Shown in pieces: positions 1-8,411 of a DNA stretch of 18,169 nt. Numbering within the stretch: position 1 is the stretch's first letter; each line of letters opens with the position of its first letter. The translations under genes were made by a program, and so were the position numbers. The notes beneath the pieces are model-generated. The model had not been told where the DNA came from. It ran no database searches and saw only the letters and a program-made list of their open reading frames with translations. The DNA is from Halobacteriales archaeon (GTDB lineage: Archaea > Halobacteriota > Halobacteria > Halorutilales > JAHENH01), in contig JAHENH010000024.1 in the NCBI GenBank assembly GCA_018609935.1, positions 1 to 18,169 of the forward strand, given 5' to 3'.

Positions 1-84
1 TCCATTTTTATCAAAGACATAAAACAAATCATCTAAGGTATCAATAGAATCTTCAAGTAAACCTATCTTATTTTCAAATTCCAT
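1..84 (-). CDS. PAS-domain sensor protein, N-terminal fragment (runs off window)
   Basis: An ATG at 84 on the minus strand opens a frame that stays open to the window edge (28 codons). The residues LLEDSIDTLDDLFYVFDKNG are the typical start of a PAS sensor domain and resemble the start of the broken kinase at 682 on the other strand (LENAFEAMDDLFLIFDQ). From the family I infer a cytoplasmic sensor histidine kinase, but only the first helix and strand of the PAS fold are visible, so the output domain is unknown. The similarity to the second kinase suggests duplicated paralogues around the intervening SIR2-like remnant. Confidence 0.6.
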   Translation of the reverse strand, partial: MEFENKIGLLEDSIDTLDDLFYVFDKNG

Positions 85-123
85 ATTTTTCAGACAGTTA
101 ATTTAATCTATTTAAATTATAAT

Positions 124-507
124 TTAATATTCACGACTTATATATTTTAATATGTCCATCAAATTCTTTAGTTTTAGTAGTGTTTTATCCTCCCTTGTAT
201 TGAGGTGAAATATTTTTAAATTGAGTAACAATTTTATTTTTGATTCATCTCTCTGTAGTGATAGATTTTTATCTGTATTTAACTGTATATAGCGTTTTTT
301 CTGCCATTTTTCTATAAGTTCGTTTGCAGTTGGAATTCCTACCAGTTTTGAAGTACCTGTCCCTATTAAAAATTCAAAATTACCTTTAAATCTTTTAACT
401 AAGCTTACCAAATCTTGGGTATTGGCTCTTTTATTTTTTTCCTTCTCTATAAGATCCTGTACAGATTTTTCCTCTATTTTCTGCCTCCCCGTCAGACATT
501 TCTTCAA
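124..507 (-). pseudogene. Truncated SIR2-like domain protein (remnant)
   Basis: A 127-codon frame. Residues about 43-68 contain FLIGTGTSKLVGIPTANELI and then EKW. This matches the nucleotide-binding start of SIR2-like (sirtuin-fold) domains, whose consensus is a hydrophobic strand, GAGxS, xxGIPT and a helix; here the first Ala is Thr (GTGTS). SIR2-like proteins of this type are usually 300 residues or more, and many act as NAD-consuming effectors in antiviral defence. Here the frame ends about 60 residues after the motif and shows none of the later conserved blocks, so I read it as a truncated, probably inactive remnant. The first 35 residues are lysine- and glutamate-rich. It lies between two PAS kinase genes. 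A short independent SIR2-fold protein cannot be excluded. Confidence 0.5.
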
Positions 508-1231
508 TAAAATTTTAGAATAAGATTTATTTAATACTTTGGGAGGTATCTTAAATTTTTGTAGGTTTACCTTTTAAATCAACTAACAAATATTTATAAC
601 ATGGACAATAGAGAAAAAAAGAAATAGATGAAATAAAAAAAAGTAGATGAAATCCCTGAAGCTAAAAAAGAAGAAATACCAATGCTTGAAAATGCTTTCG
701 AGGCTATGGACGACTTATTTCTTATTTTCGACCAAGAGTTTAAATTCAAAAGATGGAACAAAAGAGTGGAAAAAATAACAAAATATAACGAAGGGGAACT
801 ATCTTCTATGCGCCCCTCAGATTTTTTCGAAGAAAAAGACAGACAAAAAATAACAAAATCAATCTCAGAAGCTATAGATGAAAAAGAAACCGTATTAGAG
901 GCTAACATAGTAATGAAAATAGGAAAAAACACCATATAAATTCAAAATAGCCCGCCTAGAATCCAACAATGTTTCCTTCATCGGAATATGTGCTATAGGA
1001 AGAGACATAACAAAAAGAAAACAAAAAGAAAGAGAATTAACAGAAAAAAGAACAATTAGAAACACTAAACCAAGTAATCCGTCATGACATCCGAAACAAT
1101 ATAAACATAATAGAACTAACAAGTGAAGCACTTAAACAAGACCTAGAAGACATACTAATACAAAACCAAAAAGAAGAATCAGTAAAAGACATAGAAAAAA
1201 TATTCCGGACAAGTAATCACATAGTGAACTA

Positions 1232-1253
1232 CCTCGGAGTCAAGGCTCCGAGG
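1232..1253. repeat. Subterminal hairpin of the miniature element (left)
   Basis: CCTCGGAG (1232-1239) pairs perfectly with CTCCGAGG (1246-1253) across a six-base loop, TCAAGG. Read on the minus strand it ends CTCCGAGGTAGTTCAC, which resembles TnpB-element right ends from haloarchaea as I remember them; the family match was not searched. Confidence 0.75.
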
Positions 1254-1502
1254 CTTCTCCCCCTAGATTATAACACACCTTTGGCTTCATCGGATAAGTC
1301 GCCTCTCCCAAAGGATAGGGTCGGGCTGTCCACAAGCCCCGATGCCTTCCGTCTCACCTTCCTAACATATGGAAGCGTTTCGAGAGAAGGCACATTTTCC
1401 AAACCGTCGAACGACCGCTTCATATTGAGGTCTTCAATATCCTTCACAGTCGTTATATCATAATATAAGACGTGATTTGTTAAATATTTCGACGCGATTC
1501 AC

Positions 1503-1523
1503 CTTCGGGGTCAAGCCCCGAAG
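1503..1523. repeat. Subterminal hairpin of the miniature element (right)
   Basis: CTTCGGGG (1503-1510) pairs perfectly with CCCCGAAG (1516-1523) across the loop TCAAG. It shares the loop and the stem pattern with the hairpin at 1232-1253 in the same orientation, as expected if both ends come from one IS605-type family. Confidence 0.75.
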
Positions 1524-2143
1524 CACTCACGCTATCTTATTTGTAGAATTAACAGAAATAAGTAGAGATCTAATACAAGCAATGAATGGAAAAAAAGAAC
1601 TCAAACTCGAACCTATTAATCTAAAAAATGTCATAGAAGAAGAAATAGAAAAAATGGAAATTAAATATGACGAACCTATATTCAGTGTAGATGAAATTCC
1701 AGAAGTAAACGTAAAAGCAAATGAACTACTAAACTCTGTATTTAAGAATCTACTAAACAATGCAGTACGACACAACGATAAACGCTCAACAAAAATACAT
1801 CTCTCTTTCAGCCAAGAAAATAATCACATAATTGTGAGTATTGCTGATAATGGTCCTGGAATCTCTGAAGAATCTAAAGATGAGATTTTTGGAATAGGAG
1901 AAAAAGGACTTGAAAGTACAGGTACAGGGGTGGGACTATACTTAGTAAGAACATTAGTCCAAAAATACGATGGAAAGGTATGGATAGAAGACAACAAACC
2001 AGAAGGAAGTATATTCAAGGTAGAGCTACAGAAAGCATAACTCTCTCTATTTTTAATATCTTGATAAAATTAAATATTTAAAAAATCTTTATAATAATTA
2101 ATGAGAGATAAAACATAAATTTATAATAACTTAATTTTTATTT

Positions 2144-2674
2144 ATGCTTGATCTCGTATCCGCTCAAGAAAATTATGTATTTGATGTTTCCTTAGTAGAA
2201 ACTGATCTAAATACTTACTATAACTTCAATACTAAAAAGGAACATCAAGAAAAGTTAACTGAAAAAGAGAGATCTTCTATAGAGGGGGAATATAACTATA
2301 GCCAGGAAAACTTAGAGATTCTTTCAGATTATTTCTGCGATTGGCCTCCATATAGAGAAAAAGACCTAGATAATCCAGCTCATTTAGCTGAAAATCTCAC
2401 AAGAACCGAAAAAGAAAATTTGTATATAAATATCCTGCAATCTATTGTAAACTACATAAATAAAAACAGGGATAACATAGACCAAACTGTTAGTTTAACA
2501 GGAAATTCTATTGAAAGTATTATAGATGAGTTAAAAAAAGATAATAAAGAAAAATATAATTTTATTTTAAGATATATATGGAGATTTTCTAAGGAGCTTG
2601 CAAGCTTTAATCCTGAAAAAGTAGAGAATACATATCAAGAAGAATCAAAACCCTCGAAGAATACATATACCTAG
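2144..2674 (+). CDS. Hypothetical acidic protein, 176 residues
   Basis: I do not recognise this gene. The ATG at 2144 follows a TATA-like tract (TTTATAATAA, about 2119-2128) at a spacing that suits leaderless archaeal transcription. The protein is hydrophilic and rich in Glu, Lys, Asn and Asp, with no signal peptide or membrane segment. The middle carries YFCDWPPYREKDLDNPAHLA (about residues 63-82), and the C-terminal half looks helical (NILQSIVNYINKNRDNIDQ). The last 15 residues are low-complexity (EESKPSKNTYT). It stands alone after the broken kinase on the same strand; no operon partner follows within 390 bases. Confidence 0.65.
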   Translation: MLDLVSAQENYVFDVSLVETDLNTYYNFNTKKEHQEKLTEKERSSIEGEYNYSQENLEILSDYFCDWPPYREKDLDNPAHLAENLTRTEKENLYINILQSIVNYINKNRDNIDQTVSLTGNSIESIIDELKKDNKEKYNFILRYIWRFSKELASFNPEKVENTYQEESKPSKNTYT

Positions 2675-3065
2675 AAAATATATGGAATGAAGTCTACAAA
2701 TCTATATGTATTATTTTTCCTTATTTATAAATCTATTTTTTATTCTGAATTGTTTCTATGTTTTCTAGGCATCTTTGTAATTCTAAAGCATATGATATCT
2801 TTTTTTGGATGAGGAAAACAAACTTTTAATATTAAATATACGGTTTATACCAATATCTAGTTATATAATATTTTATAGATAATTATTTTATATATTACTA
2901 TAAACAACAATTAAACTAATATCTAGGTTCTCTAAGACAGGGTTCCTAGATTATATAATGATAGAATAATTCTAAACATATAAAAATACAAGAATTTCTC
3001 TCTCCAAGAAATTAGAGAAATCCAGATAAGTAATATGATATTTTACTTTAATTTTTAAAATGAAT
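2675..3065. other. Non-coding AT-rich interval
   Basis: These 391 bases lie between two convergent genes. No frame with coding character is seen on either strand. There are short imperfect inverted repeats, such as ATTTCTC near 2994 with GAGAAAT near 3015, which could serve as weak transcription ends for either neighbour. I see no tRNA or other recognisable RNA. Confidence 0.5.
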
Positions 3066-3692
3066 TTATTGGTCTAAGTAGCTTTTAGCTTCTTCATTAG
3101 TTACTTGTTCGAAATCTTGGTAAAAAGAACCAACTGATCCAAAAGGTATTGGCGTTTCAAGTATTAAAAGTTCGTCAACTTCATCTTCTAATTTTTCAGC
3201 CGCATCTGATGGACCAACAGGTACTGCTAGAATAATTTTCTTAGCTCCAGAGTTTTTAACCTGTCTAATACACGCAATAGCAGTTGCTCCTGTAGCTATA
3301 CCATCATCAACTAAAACTACTCTTTTATCTTTAAGGTTTGGCATCTCTTCTTTTCCACGCATAAAAATTAATTTTTCACGTGCATTTTCAGCCTCCTTTT
3401 CAATTTCTTTTTCTATATAATTTTTTTCTATATCAATACTCTCTATGAGTTCTTCGTTTAGCCAGTAGCTACCATCACTTGCTACCGCTCCTATACCTAA
3501 TTCTGGATTGTTGGGAGCTCCTATCTTACTAACAACTACTACATCTAGGTTAGTATTTAATTTATCTGCAACTTTTTTTCCTAAAGGAAGCCCTCCACGA
3601 GGAATTGCTAATACTATATCTGCTTTAATTTGCCTCTTCTTAAGAGTCTCTCCTAGTTTTTCACCAGCTTCTTCTCGGTTCTTAAAGAACAT
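3066..3692 (-). CDS. Phosphoribosyltransferase family protein
   Basis: A type I phosphoribosyltransferase fold of 208 residues. The PRPP-binding loop is at about 124-138 (VVLVDDGIATGATA: two acidic residues, then a G-T-G-rich loop). The N-terminus FKNREEAGEKLGETL and IPRGGLPLGKKVA (about 30-42) with SKIGAPNNPELGIGAV (55-70) match the broad-specificity family often found fused to, or beside, dienelactone-hydrolase domains. The true substrate is unknown; family proteins are annotated loosely as nucleotide-salvage or PRPP-dependent transferases. I chose the ATG at 3692 rather than the upstream 3758 because conserved homology starts at MFFKNREEAG and the longer form would run into the divergent capA-like gene. 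A TATA-like box (TATTATA) lies about 30 bases upstream. A separate hydrolase of the partner family lies at 14576. Confidence 0.85.
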   Translation of the reverse strand: MFFKNREEAGEKLGETLKKRQIKADIVLAIPRGGLPLGKKVADKLNTNLDVVVVSKIGAPNNPELGIGAVASDGSYWLNEELIESIDIEKNYIEKEIEKEAENAREKLIFMRGKEEMPNLKDKRVVLVDDGIATGATAIACIRQVKNSGAKKIILAVPVGPSDAAEKLEDEVDELLILETPIPFGSVGSFYQDFEQVTNEEAKSYLDQ

Positions 3693-3735
3693 GTATCTAT
3701 CTAGTTTTTTAATCTCTAAGTATAATACTTTAAGC
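3693..3735. promoter_or_regulatory. Shared divergent promoter region
   Basis: Only 43 bases separate the starts of the phosphoribosyltransferase (minus) and the CapA-like gene (plus). On the minus strand TATTATA (about 3720-3727) sits about 30 bases before the ATG at 3692. On the plus strand the TTTTTTAAT tract (about 3702-3710) sits about 27 bases before the ATG at 3736. Both fit leaderless TATA promoters, and they overlap, so expression of the two genes may be linked. Confidence 0.5.
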
Positions 3736-4710
3736 ATGGGGATTAGAATTGGTTTCACAGGAGATGTAATGTTGGGCCGTAATGTTAATGAGATACAAAA
3801 AGAAAGACCTCCCGAAGCTATATGGGGAGATATTTTATCTGAAATAAATAACCTTGATGGTTTATTTATTAACTTGGAATGTTGTATTTCTGACAGAGGT
3901 TCTCCATGGAAAAAAACTCCTAGAGCTTTTCATTTTCGAGCTGATCCTGGTTGGGCTATAGAAGCTTTAAAGAAAGCAAATGTCAGGTGGTGTAATCTTG
4001 CTAATAACCATATGATGGATTACAGGGAAGAAGCACTTTTGGATACTATTAACTATTTGAAGAAGGGAGAAATCAGACATTCTGGGGCTGGTATAAATCG
4101 TAAAGAAGCATTTGAACCATCTGTATTAGATATTAATAATCTAAAAATCGCTTTTATTTCTTTTTCTGAAGATCCTAAAGAATATTCTGCGGATAAGGAA
4201 AAACCTGGAATTGCTTATATTGATTTAGATAATTTTAAAGAGGATATACTAGATATTTTAGACAGAGTAGAAAAAAAGAATCCTGATATTATGGTTGCAT
4301 CTGGCCATCTCGGGCCAAATATGGTTGAAAAACCTACGGATAAAATTCAGAAATTTGTGCATTTTTTAATCGATAATGGTGTAGATATATTTCATGGGCA
4401 TAGTGCCCATATTTTTCAGGGTGTGGAAGTATACAAAGGAAGCCCTATACTATATGATACGGGTGATTTTATAGATGATTATAGAGTTGATCCTATATTA
4501 AAAAATAACAGAAGTTTCTTATTTAAAGTAGTCATCGATAAAAACAAAATAACTAAAATAGGATTTTTCCCAGTAAAAATTAGTGAATATTCAGTTCAAA
4601 CTGTTGACGAAAATACTAAAAAATGGTGTTTTAATAGAATCAAAAATTTGTCTAAAGAGTTTGGAACAAGTTTTGAAAAAAAAGATAAAGAACTTATTTT
4701 GAAACTATAG
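3736..4710 (+). CDS. CapA/PgsA-family metallophosphatase-like protein
   Basis: A 324-residue protein with the motifs of the CapA (poly-gamma-glutamate synthesis PgsA) domain, a calcineurin-like metallophosphatase fold. These are FTGDVMLGR (about 7-15, metal-binding Asp10), INLECCIS (45-52), LANNHMMDY (88-96), ASGHLGPN and FHGHSAHIFQGVEVY followed by GSPILYDTGDF. The last two correspond to the usual HWG and GHHPH blocks, here GHLG and GHSAH, so two positions differ from consensus. The ATG at 3736 is chosen over an upstream extension because the conserved domain begins directly at MGIRIGFTGDV and the extension would antisense the divergent gene. There is no signal peptide, so it is probably cytoplasmic. 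No capsule or polyglutamate synthase genes are nearby; its substrate is unknown. Confidence 0.88.
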   Translation: MGIRIGFTGDVMLGRNVNEIQKERPPEAIWGDILSEINNLDGLFINLECCISDRGSPWKKTPRAFHFRADPGWAIEALKKANVRWCNLANNHMMDYREEALLDTINYLKKGEIRHSGAGINRKEAFEPSVLDINNLKIAFISFSEDPKEYSADKEKPGIAYIDLDNFKEDILDILDRVEKKNPDIMVASGHLGPNMVEKPTDKIQKFVHFLIDNGVDIFHGHSAHIFQGVEVYKGSPILYDTGDFIDDYRVDPILKNNRSFLFKVVIDKNKITKIGFFPVKISEYSVQTVDENTKKWCFNRIKNLSKEFGTSFEKKDKELILKL

Positions 4711-5083
4711 AATATATTTCTATTGTTTATAGAAGATGTCTAAAAATATCATATTTATAATTATTAAAAAAAATGATGTTGTTTGAATATTTAAAATAAT
4801 CTTATATTTTGTATTTTCTATATATTTTTATGTCATCAAGTTTTTTGTTTTAATATTCAATAAAAGTTTTTCACGTCTTTTACTTATACGGTAACTTTTA
4901 ATTGTTTTTGTGGGCTATTAATTGGCTAAGTTTATTAATTTTATATAACAAATATATATTAAAATTTTCTTAATTAAGTTATCTAATTATTCTAATTATA
5001 TGTTATTCAAAATAATTTTTTGTACATTTTCTTTTCAGATTTTCTACCGAAAATATGATTTAGTTTAAAAATTAATTTTGAAT
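4711..5083. other. Non-coding AT-rich interval
   Basis: A very AT-rich stretch of 373 bases with long T and A runs after the CapA-like gene. I see no frame with coding character and no structured RNA. The last 30 bases contain TTTAAAAATTAATTTT, a possible promoter for the gene at 5084. Confidence 0.45.
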
Positions 5084-5506
5084 ATGGTGGATATTGAAAA
5101 TAGAAGAGAATTTCTATCAGAAATAAGATCAAAACTAGATGAGTGGATACACGAAGCAAAAAACCATGCTTTCGAGGAAATTTTTGAAAATCCAAAAACT
5201 GAAATATCAGAAAAAGAATTACGATTATTAGATAAAATAGATTCTCATCTTACTAGAGAAAATGGAGAAGGAATATGGGATTCGGATCGATATGGTATTA
5301 TTGATACAAATATAAAAGAAAATAGAGAACCACAGGTAGTATGTACTAAACATCCTCAGATACCTGAATACACTTTTCAAAAAGAAGGTTGGGCAGACAT
5401 GGAGACAAGAAAAAAACTCAACGATCTACTCTGGGAATATTCAGAGAGAGTACTAGAAATAACACAACAAAAATTAGAAAGATACATTAAAACAAAATAT
5501 ACATAA
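5084..5506 (+). CDS. Hypothetical acidic protein, 140 residues
   Basis: Soluble, acidic, predicted mostly helical. The conserved-looking core is VVCTKHPQIPEYTF (about residues 84-97), followed by TRKKLNDLLWEYSERVLEIT near the C-terminus. I recall similarly organised uncharacterised haloarchaeal proteins with a CTKHPQIPEYTF-like block, but could not check this and assign no function. The ATG at 5084 is preferred to an in-frame TTG two codons earlier. It is a single gene with no operon partner; downstream DNA is AT-rich and non-coding. The start has no Shine-Dalgarno sequence. Confidence 0.7.
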   Translation: MVDIENRREFLSEIRSKLDEWIHEAKNHAFEEIFENPKTEISEKELRLLDKIDSHLTRENGEGIWDSDRYGIIDTNIKENREPQVVCTKHPQIPEYTFQKEGWADMETRKKLNDLLWEYSERVLEITQQKLERYIKTKYT

Positions 5507-5675
5507 AAAATATATTATATAAGTTCAATGCTTTGTTTACCATTTATTATTAATAAGACTTGAAAATTAGGAAACTGAAAAACAATTTCTTATTTTAGTT
5601 AAATATTTATAAAAATTATAAATTGAAAATCTATATTATATTTAAATTTATTATATTGTATTTTAAAATTTTATT

Positions 5676-5925
5676 CTATTCATTTTTTTCTTTTTTATAT
5701 CGTAATTTCCATCTTATTTTATGTAGTTCTATAGCAATCGCTATAGTCAACGTAATACCACCTAATATTATCCATTGAACAAAACTAACTGGTTCAGTAC
5801 CTAGCACTATCGATAGATTCAAAATACATACCTCTAATATGAACTAAAAACGCACCTATAGTTCATGTCAGTAATATTAGACTTCTTAGAGGTGATAATT
5901 TCAATCCCAGTATGGTCTTACTCAT
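5676..5925 (-). pseudogene. Small membrane protein gene, broken by a stop and a frameshift
   Basis: Read from the ATG at 5925, the frame gives MSKTILGLKLSPLRSLILLT, then a TGA where a Trp-like position is expected, then TIGAFLVHIRGMYF. The neighbouring frame continues with LNLSIVLGTEPVSFVQWIIL, GGITLTIAIAIELHKIRW and a basic tail ending at TAG (5676-5678). Together they form a plausible protein of about 80 residues with two hydrophobic segments and a positively charged C-terminus. One nonsense change and one single-base shift separate the pieces, so it is a decaying gene. I know no function. It is too broken to appear as one open frame. It lies just downstream of the polymerase operon on the same strand but looks independent. 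Confidence 0.6.
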
Positions 5926-6051
5926 AAAAATTATCTAATTTAATCTATTGTTTTACGTAATTTATCTGAAAATACAGTAAACGAAATTCTTTGTGTCTCG
6001 GCCTATATGTTCTGAGACTCTATATAGTGGTTAAAAATATGTCGAGGTATT

Positions 6052-8157
6052 TTATTGTGTGTTATATTTTGTTAGTTTTGTATTTTCCATACTGGATAGG
6101 TAGTCTTCTATGTCTTTTTTGTTCCATCCAAACGGTGACAGGATTGTTTCTGTTGCTCTAAGTAATTCTTCAACATAGTATTCTATGTCATAGCTGTCTA
6201 TGTCTTCAAATGCTAACCTAACTCTTTTATGTGTTTTTTTATCATCATCTACAACAACATATTCTGCATCCTCTCCTGGACTTATATTATAGTTTTTATG
6301 TTGAGTTCTATCAAGAGCAGCCACATTCCTTGTATATTGTTGATATTCCTCCCTGCTCTTAGAGATCCGTTTTTTAACCACTAACATCTCAGGATCCACA
6401 CAACCAGAACATATCCTATCAATATATCTTTCTAATATACCAAATACACTCTCTATGTTTTTATGGCTGTCAATACTGTCAATCTCTCTTAATAATCTAT
6501 GCTGGAATTCCTCTATAAACGGTGGTGTGCTACACTGTCGTGTTTCTATACCTCTTATCTTGAAGCCATCTTTATTTTTGATTTTTCCAAAATACCTTGT
6601 TAATGCTCCAGTATTACTGTTACGTCTTGGACAGAAAGCTATCCAACTATAGCTGTTTTCAAAATCAAGCCCAATCCCAACATCACTGGATACCTTTCTA
6701 CATACTTCTTCTATAGGAGTTGGGTTGTCCATCCGTGGCTGAACCCATATACTGTCTATAATTCCGTGTATCATTTTATATCCATGTTCTTCAAATTGTT
6801 GTTTTGTATCTATTAGTATTTTTCGTGCATATGCATTTATTGCTTCATGGCATGAAATATTACCCCACCTAGAATGGTTAGCTGATAGATAGCCAAAACA
6901 GCATACTAAAGCCCACTTTATAGCACTAGAAATACCCTCAAGTTTTTCTATTGATCTTTTATCTGTAGACCGATCTATATGCTTTTTTATGTTGTCACGC
7001 TTTTCAACCAATGGTTCCAAAGTTTTCGGAATAAACCCTTTTTTATCGCATATATTGTATCCAAGTTCTGGGACATCTTTTCTATCTTTATGGCAGCTAC
7101 ACCGAATAGTTTCCGGACTAATATTATTTCTTATCATTATTTTAGGATATAAAGATGAGAAGTCAGCTTCATACACATCTCTAAACACCCCTGTTTTAGG
7201 GGAGAATATATGTCCGCCTCTATCTGCACTATGTAGTGTTTTCATGGATTTGTATTGTTCGTGGGTGTTCCATGATTTCCATGGTACAAGTACATCGTTG
7301 TTGAGTGCATATCGTATCTGTATCGATGTTAATATATTTCCAATACTTGACCATGCTAGTTCCTGTATTGGTTTCTGTGATTTTTTGACTAGGTATAGCA
7401 TTCCATATAGGTTTGTTTCATCCCACCAGAAACAATTAGAAAGATCTATAATGCAACGTCCAGGTATATTATATCTTGCTGGGGAATTACATATACGTCC
7501 ATAGCTTTCATGGCTAGACTCACCAGCAAGTTTTTGGTGTCCTTCTATACGTCCAAGCTCGAAATCTTCTAATCCATATTTTTCTGCTTTTTCATATAGT
7601 AGTGGAACTAGTTCCCCATGACTTAGAACCAATATGTCTGGATCATATGTTTTTAGGTGGTTTTGTAGTGTTTTAAGGATAGTTTTTTCTTTTTCTCTAT
7701 ATTTTTTATCAGAGATCTCGAGTTTGGATATATCTCTATCCGATAATTTTTTCTTTGATGTTTTTATTTTGGATGTCTTTAGTTTGTTTTTTGGTTTTGG
7801 ATTTATAGAATTCTCTAGACAGTATCTGAATTGGGGTGAAAAGTCTATGTTATAGAATTCATATCTATGTGGGTCCGTATTTTTACGTATGCTATATACA
7901 ATATTTTTTATATCACCTATTTTCTGTGTTTCAACACAAAGAACGGTCTGTCTTGGTTTATTCCAGTCTGTTTTGCATCTGTCAAACTCTGATGATACAA
8001 AAGACGGATACTTATCTATATTTTCTTTCAGGAAATCTAGATGCCTTCCTGAAACATAAAATGAAGGCCTATAACCAGTTTTTAGGTTGAAATCAGCACC
8101 AGCTTTTGTTTTCTCCCACTCATATATTTTATCACCAAAAAAATCTACTTTATACAT
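6052..8157 (-). CDS. Divergent family B DNA polymerase with eroded exonuclease domain
   Basis: A 701-residue PolB-fold protein, shorter than replicative archaeal PolB (about 750-800 or more). The N-terminal domain carries YRPSFYV (29-35) and YEFYNIDFSPQFRYCLEN (99-116). The exonuclease region looks degenerate. A lysine-rich stretch (120-150) replaces the Exo I acidic motif, and SHGELVPLL (179-187) stands where Exo II normally has N..FD. Polymerase motif A is intact as ADFSSLYPKIM (331-341, Asp332). Motif B is K414 to G422 (KWALVCCFGY). Motif C is HGIIDSIWV (464-472): the first Asp of the usual DTDS is Ile466, while the catalytic second Asp468 remains. RGIETRQCSTPPFIE (535-549) is a family block. 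I infer a catalytically possible but non-proofreading polymerase for an accessory replicon or for translesion synthesis. Its ATG overlaps the upstream stop (TAATG). Confidence 0.88.
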   Translation of the reverse strand: MYKVDFFGDKIYEWEKTKAGADFNLKTGYRPSFYVSGRHLDFLKENIDKYPSFVSSEFDRCKTDWNKPRQTVLCVETQKIGDIKNIVYSIRKNTDPHRYEFYNIDFSPQFRYCLENSINPKPKNKLKTSKIKTSKKKLSDRDISKLEISDKKYREKEKTILKTLQNHLKTYDPDILVLSHGELVPLLYEKAEKYGLEDFELGRIEGHQKLAGESSHESYGRICNSPARYNIPGRCIIDLSNCFWWDETNLYGMLYLVKKSQKPIQELAWSSIGNILTSIQIRYALNNDVLVPWKSWNTHEQYKSMKTLHSADRGGHIFSPKTGVFRDVYEADFSSLYPKIMIRNNISPETIRCSCHKDRKDVPELGYNICDKKGFIPKTLEPLVEKRDNIKKHIDRSTDKRSIEKLEGISSAIKWALVCCFGYLSANHSRWGNISCHEAINAYARKILIDTKQQFEEHGYKMIHGIIDSIWVQPRMDNPTPIEEVCRKVSSDVGIGLDFENSYSWIAFCPRRNSNTGALTRYFGKIKNKDGFKIRGIETRQCSTPPFIEEFQHRLLREIDSIDSHKNIESVFGILERYIDRICSGCVDPEMLVVKKRISKSREEYQQYTRNVAALDRTQHKNYNISPGEDAEYVVVDDDKKTHKRVRLAFEDIDSYDIEYYVEELLRATETILSPFGWNKKDIEDYLSSMENTKLTKYNTQ

Positions 8158-8411
8158 TAGTCTTCAAGTTCTGAAATTCTTCTCTGTAAACTGTTTATTT
8201 GTTTTTCTTGTTCTAGAGCTATAGAGAAAAGTATGGATATCATGTGATTTCTATGGTTTTGGTGGGATGCAGCGTCAGCGTTTTTCTCAGCATACTCAAA
8301 CAAGACATCAAAATATTCTTTGTTTTCTCTTCTTAGTACGTCTCTATAGCTGTTCCATTCTGTTTTTATATTTTCTAGTTGGTTTCTATAAGTTGGATTT
8401 GTCCTACCCAT
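8157..8411 (-). CDS. Small MGRTNPTYR protein of the polymerase cassette
   Basis: An 84-residue acidic protein starting MGRTNPTYRNQLENI, helical throughout and ending in a short coiled coil (LEQEKQINSLQRRISELED). The ATG at 8411 is preferred to one five codons earlier (8426): homology as I remember it begins at MGRTNPTYR, and this ATG overlaps the upstream stop by 8 bases (ATGGGTAG), a normal coupled arrangement. The stop overlaps the polymerase start (TAATG), so all three genes are translationally coupled. I recall haloarchaeal proteins with the same N-terminus beside PolB homologues, which suggests a conserved partner, perhaps a subunit or adaptor; this is unverified. No catalytic motif is visible. 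Confidence 0.8.
   Translation of the reverse strand: MGRTNPTYRNQLENIKTEWNSYRDVLRRENKEYFDVLFEYAEKNADAASHQNHRNHMISILFSIALEQEKQINSLQRRISELED

Larger units (their letters stand above)
1226..1544. mobile_element. Miniature IS200/IS605-type (TnpB-derived, PATE-like) element
   Basis: A 319-bp block, visibly richer in G+C than its surroundings, splits the histidine kinase. Excising exactly 319 bp (the edge has a 2-bp GT ambiguity: 1224-1542 or 1226-1544) rejoins the kinase codons in frame. Each end has a perfect 8-bp hairpin with a TCAAG-type loop (1232-1253 and 1503-1523), and the two hairpins are related to each other in direct orientation. No target-site duplication is seen beyond the 2-bp ambiguity. 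This matches IS605-family biology, where subterminal hairpins replace inverted repeats, and the palindrome-associated elements described in haloarchaea. It encodes no transposase, only a short minus-strand frame ending at about 1276. Mobilisation would need TnpA in trans; none is in the window. Confidence 0.75.
601..2040 (+). pseudogene. PAS-domain sensor histidine kinase, frameshifted and interrupted by a mobile element
   Basis: A membrane-free PAS histidine kinase can be assembled in pieces. A PAS domain is open from 682 to 936. A second frame from about 930 to 1045 continues it and ends IGRDITKRKQKEREL. A third frame from 1050 carries the phospho-acceptor box LNQVIRHDIRNNI (His codon 1083-1085), the RHDIRN form common in haloarchaeal kinases. 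The ATPase domain lies at about 1543-2040, with NNAVRHND, DNGPGIS and GTGVGLYLV (N, G1 and G2 boxes). Breaks fall in A-runs near 620, 640, 930 and 1045. A 319-bp element sits between the dimerisation helices and the ATPase domain; removing it restores NHIVELTEISRDL in one frame. Restored length is about 373 residues. The kinase cannot be made as one protein. Confidence 0.85.

Noticed and set aside
594..935. Minus-strand frame of 113 codons opposite the PAS domain
   Set aside because: Its Ser/Phe-rich composition is that of an antisense shadow of a Lys/Glu-rich gene, and the plus strand encodes a recognisable PAS domain.
1224..1463. 79-codon plus-strand frame inside the miniature element
   Set aside because: It begins in the end hairpin without a protein-like composition and spans the element boundary; it is a chance frame.
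3508..3735. N-terminal extension of the CapA-like frame
   Set aside because: It is antisense to the phosphoribosyltransferase gene, and the conserved domain starts exactly at the ATG at 3736.
5995..6018. Hairpin after the polymerase operon as a terminator
   Set aside because: In the minus-strand RNA the stem is only five pairs plus a mismatch, and no U-run follows it.
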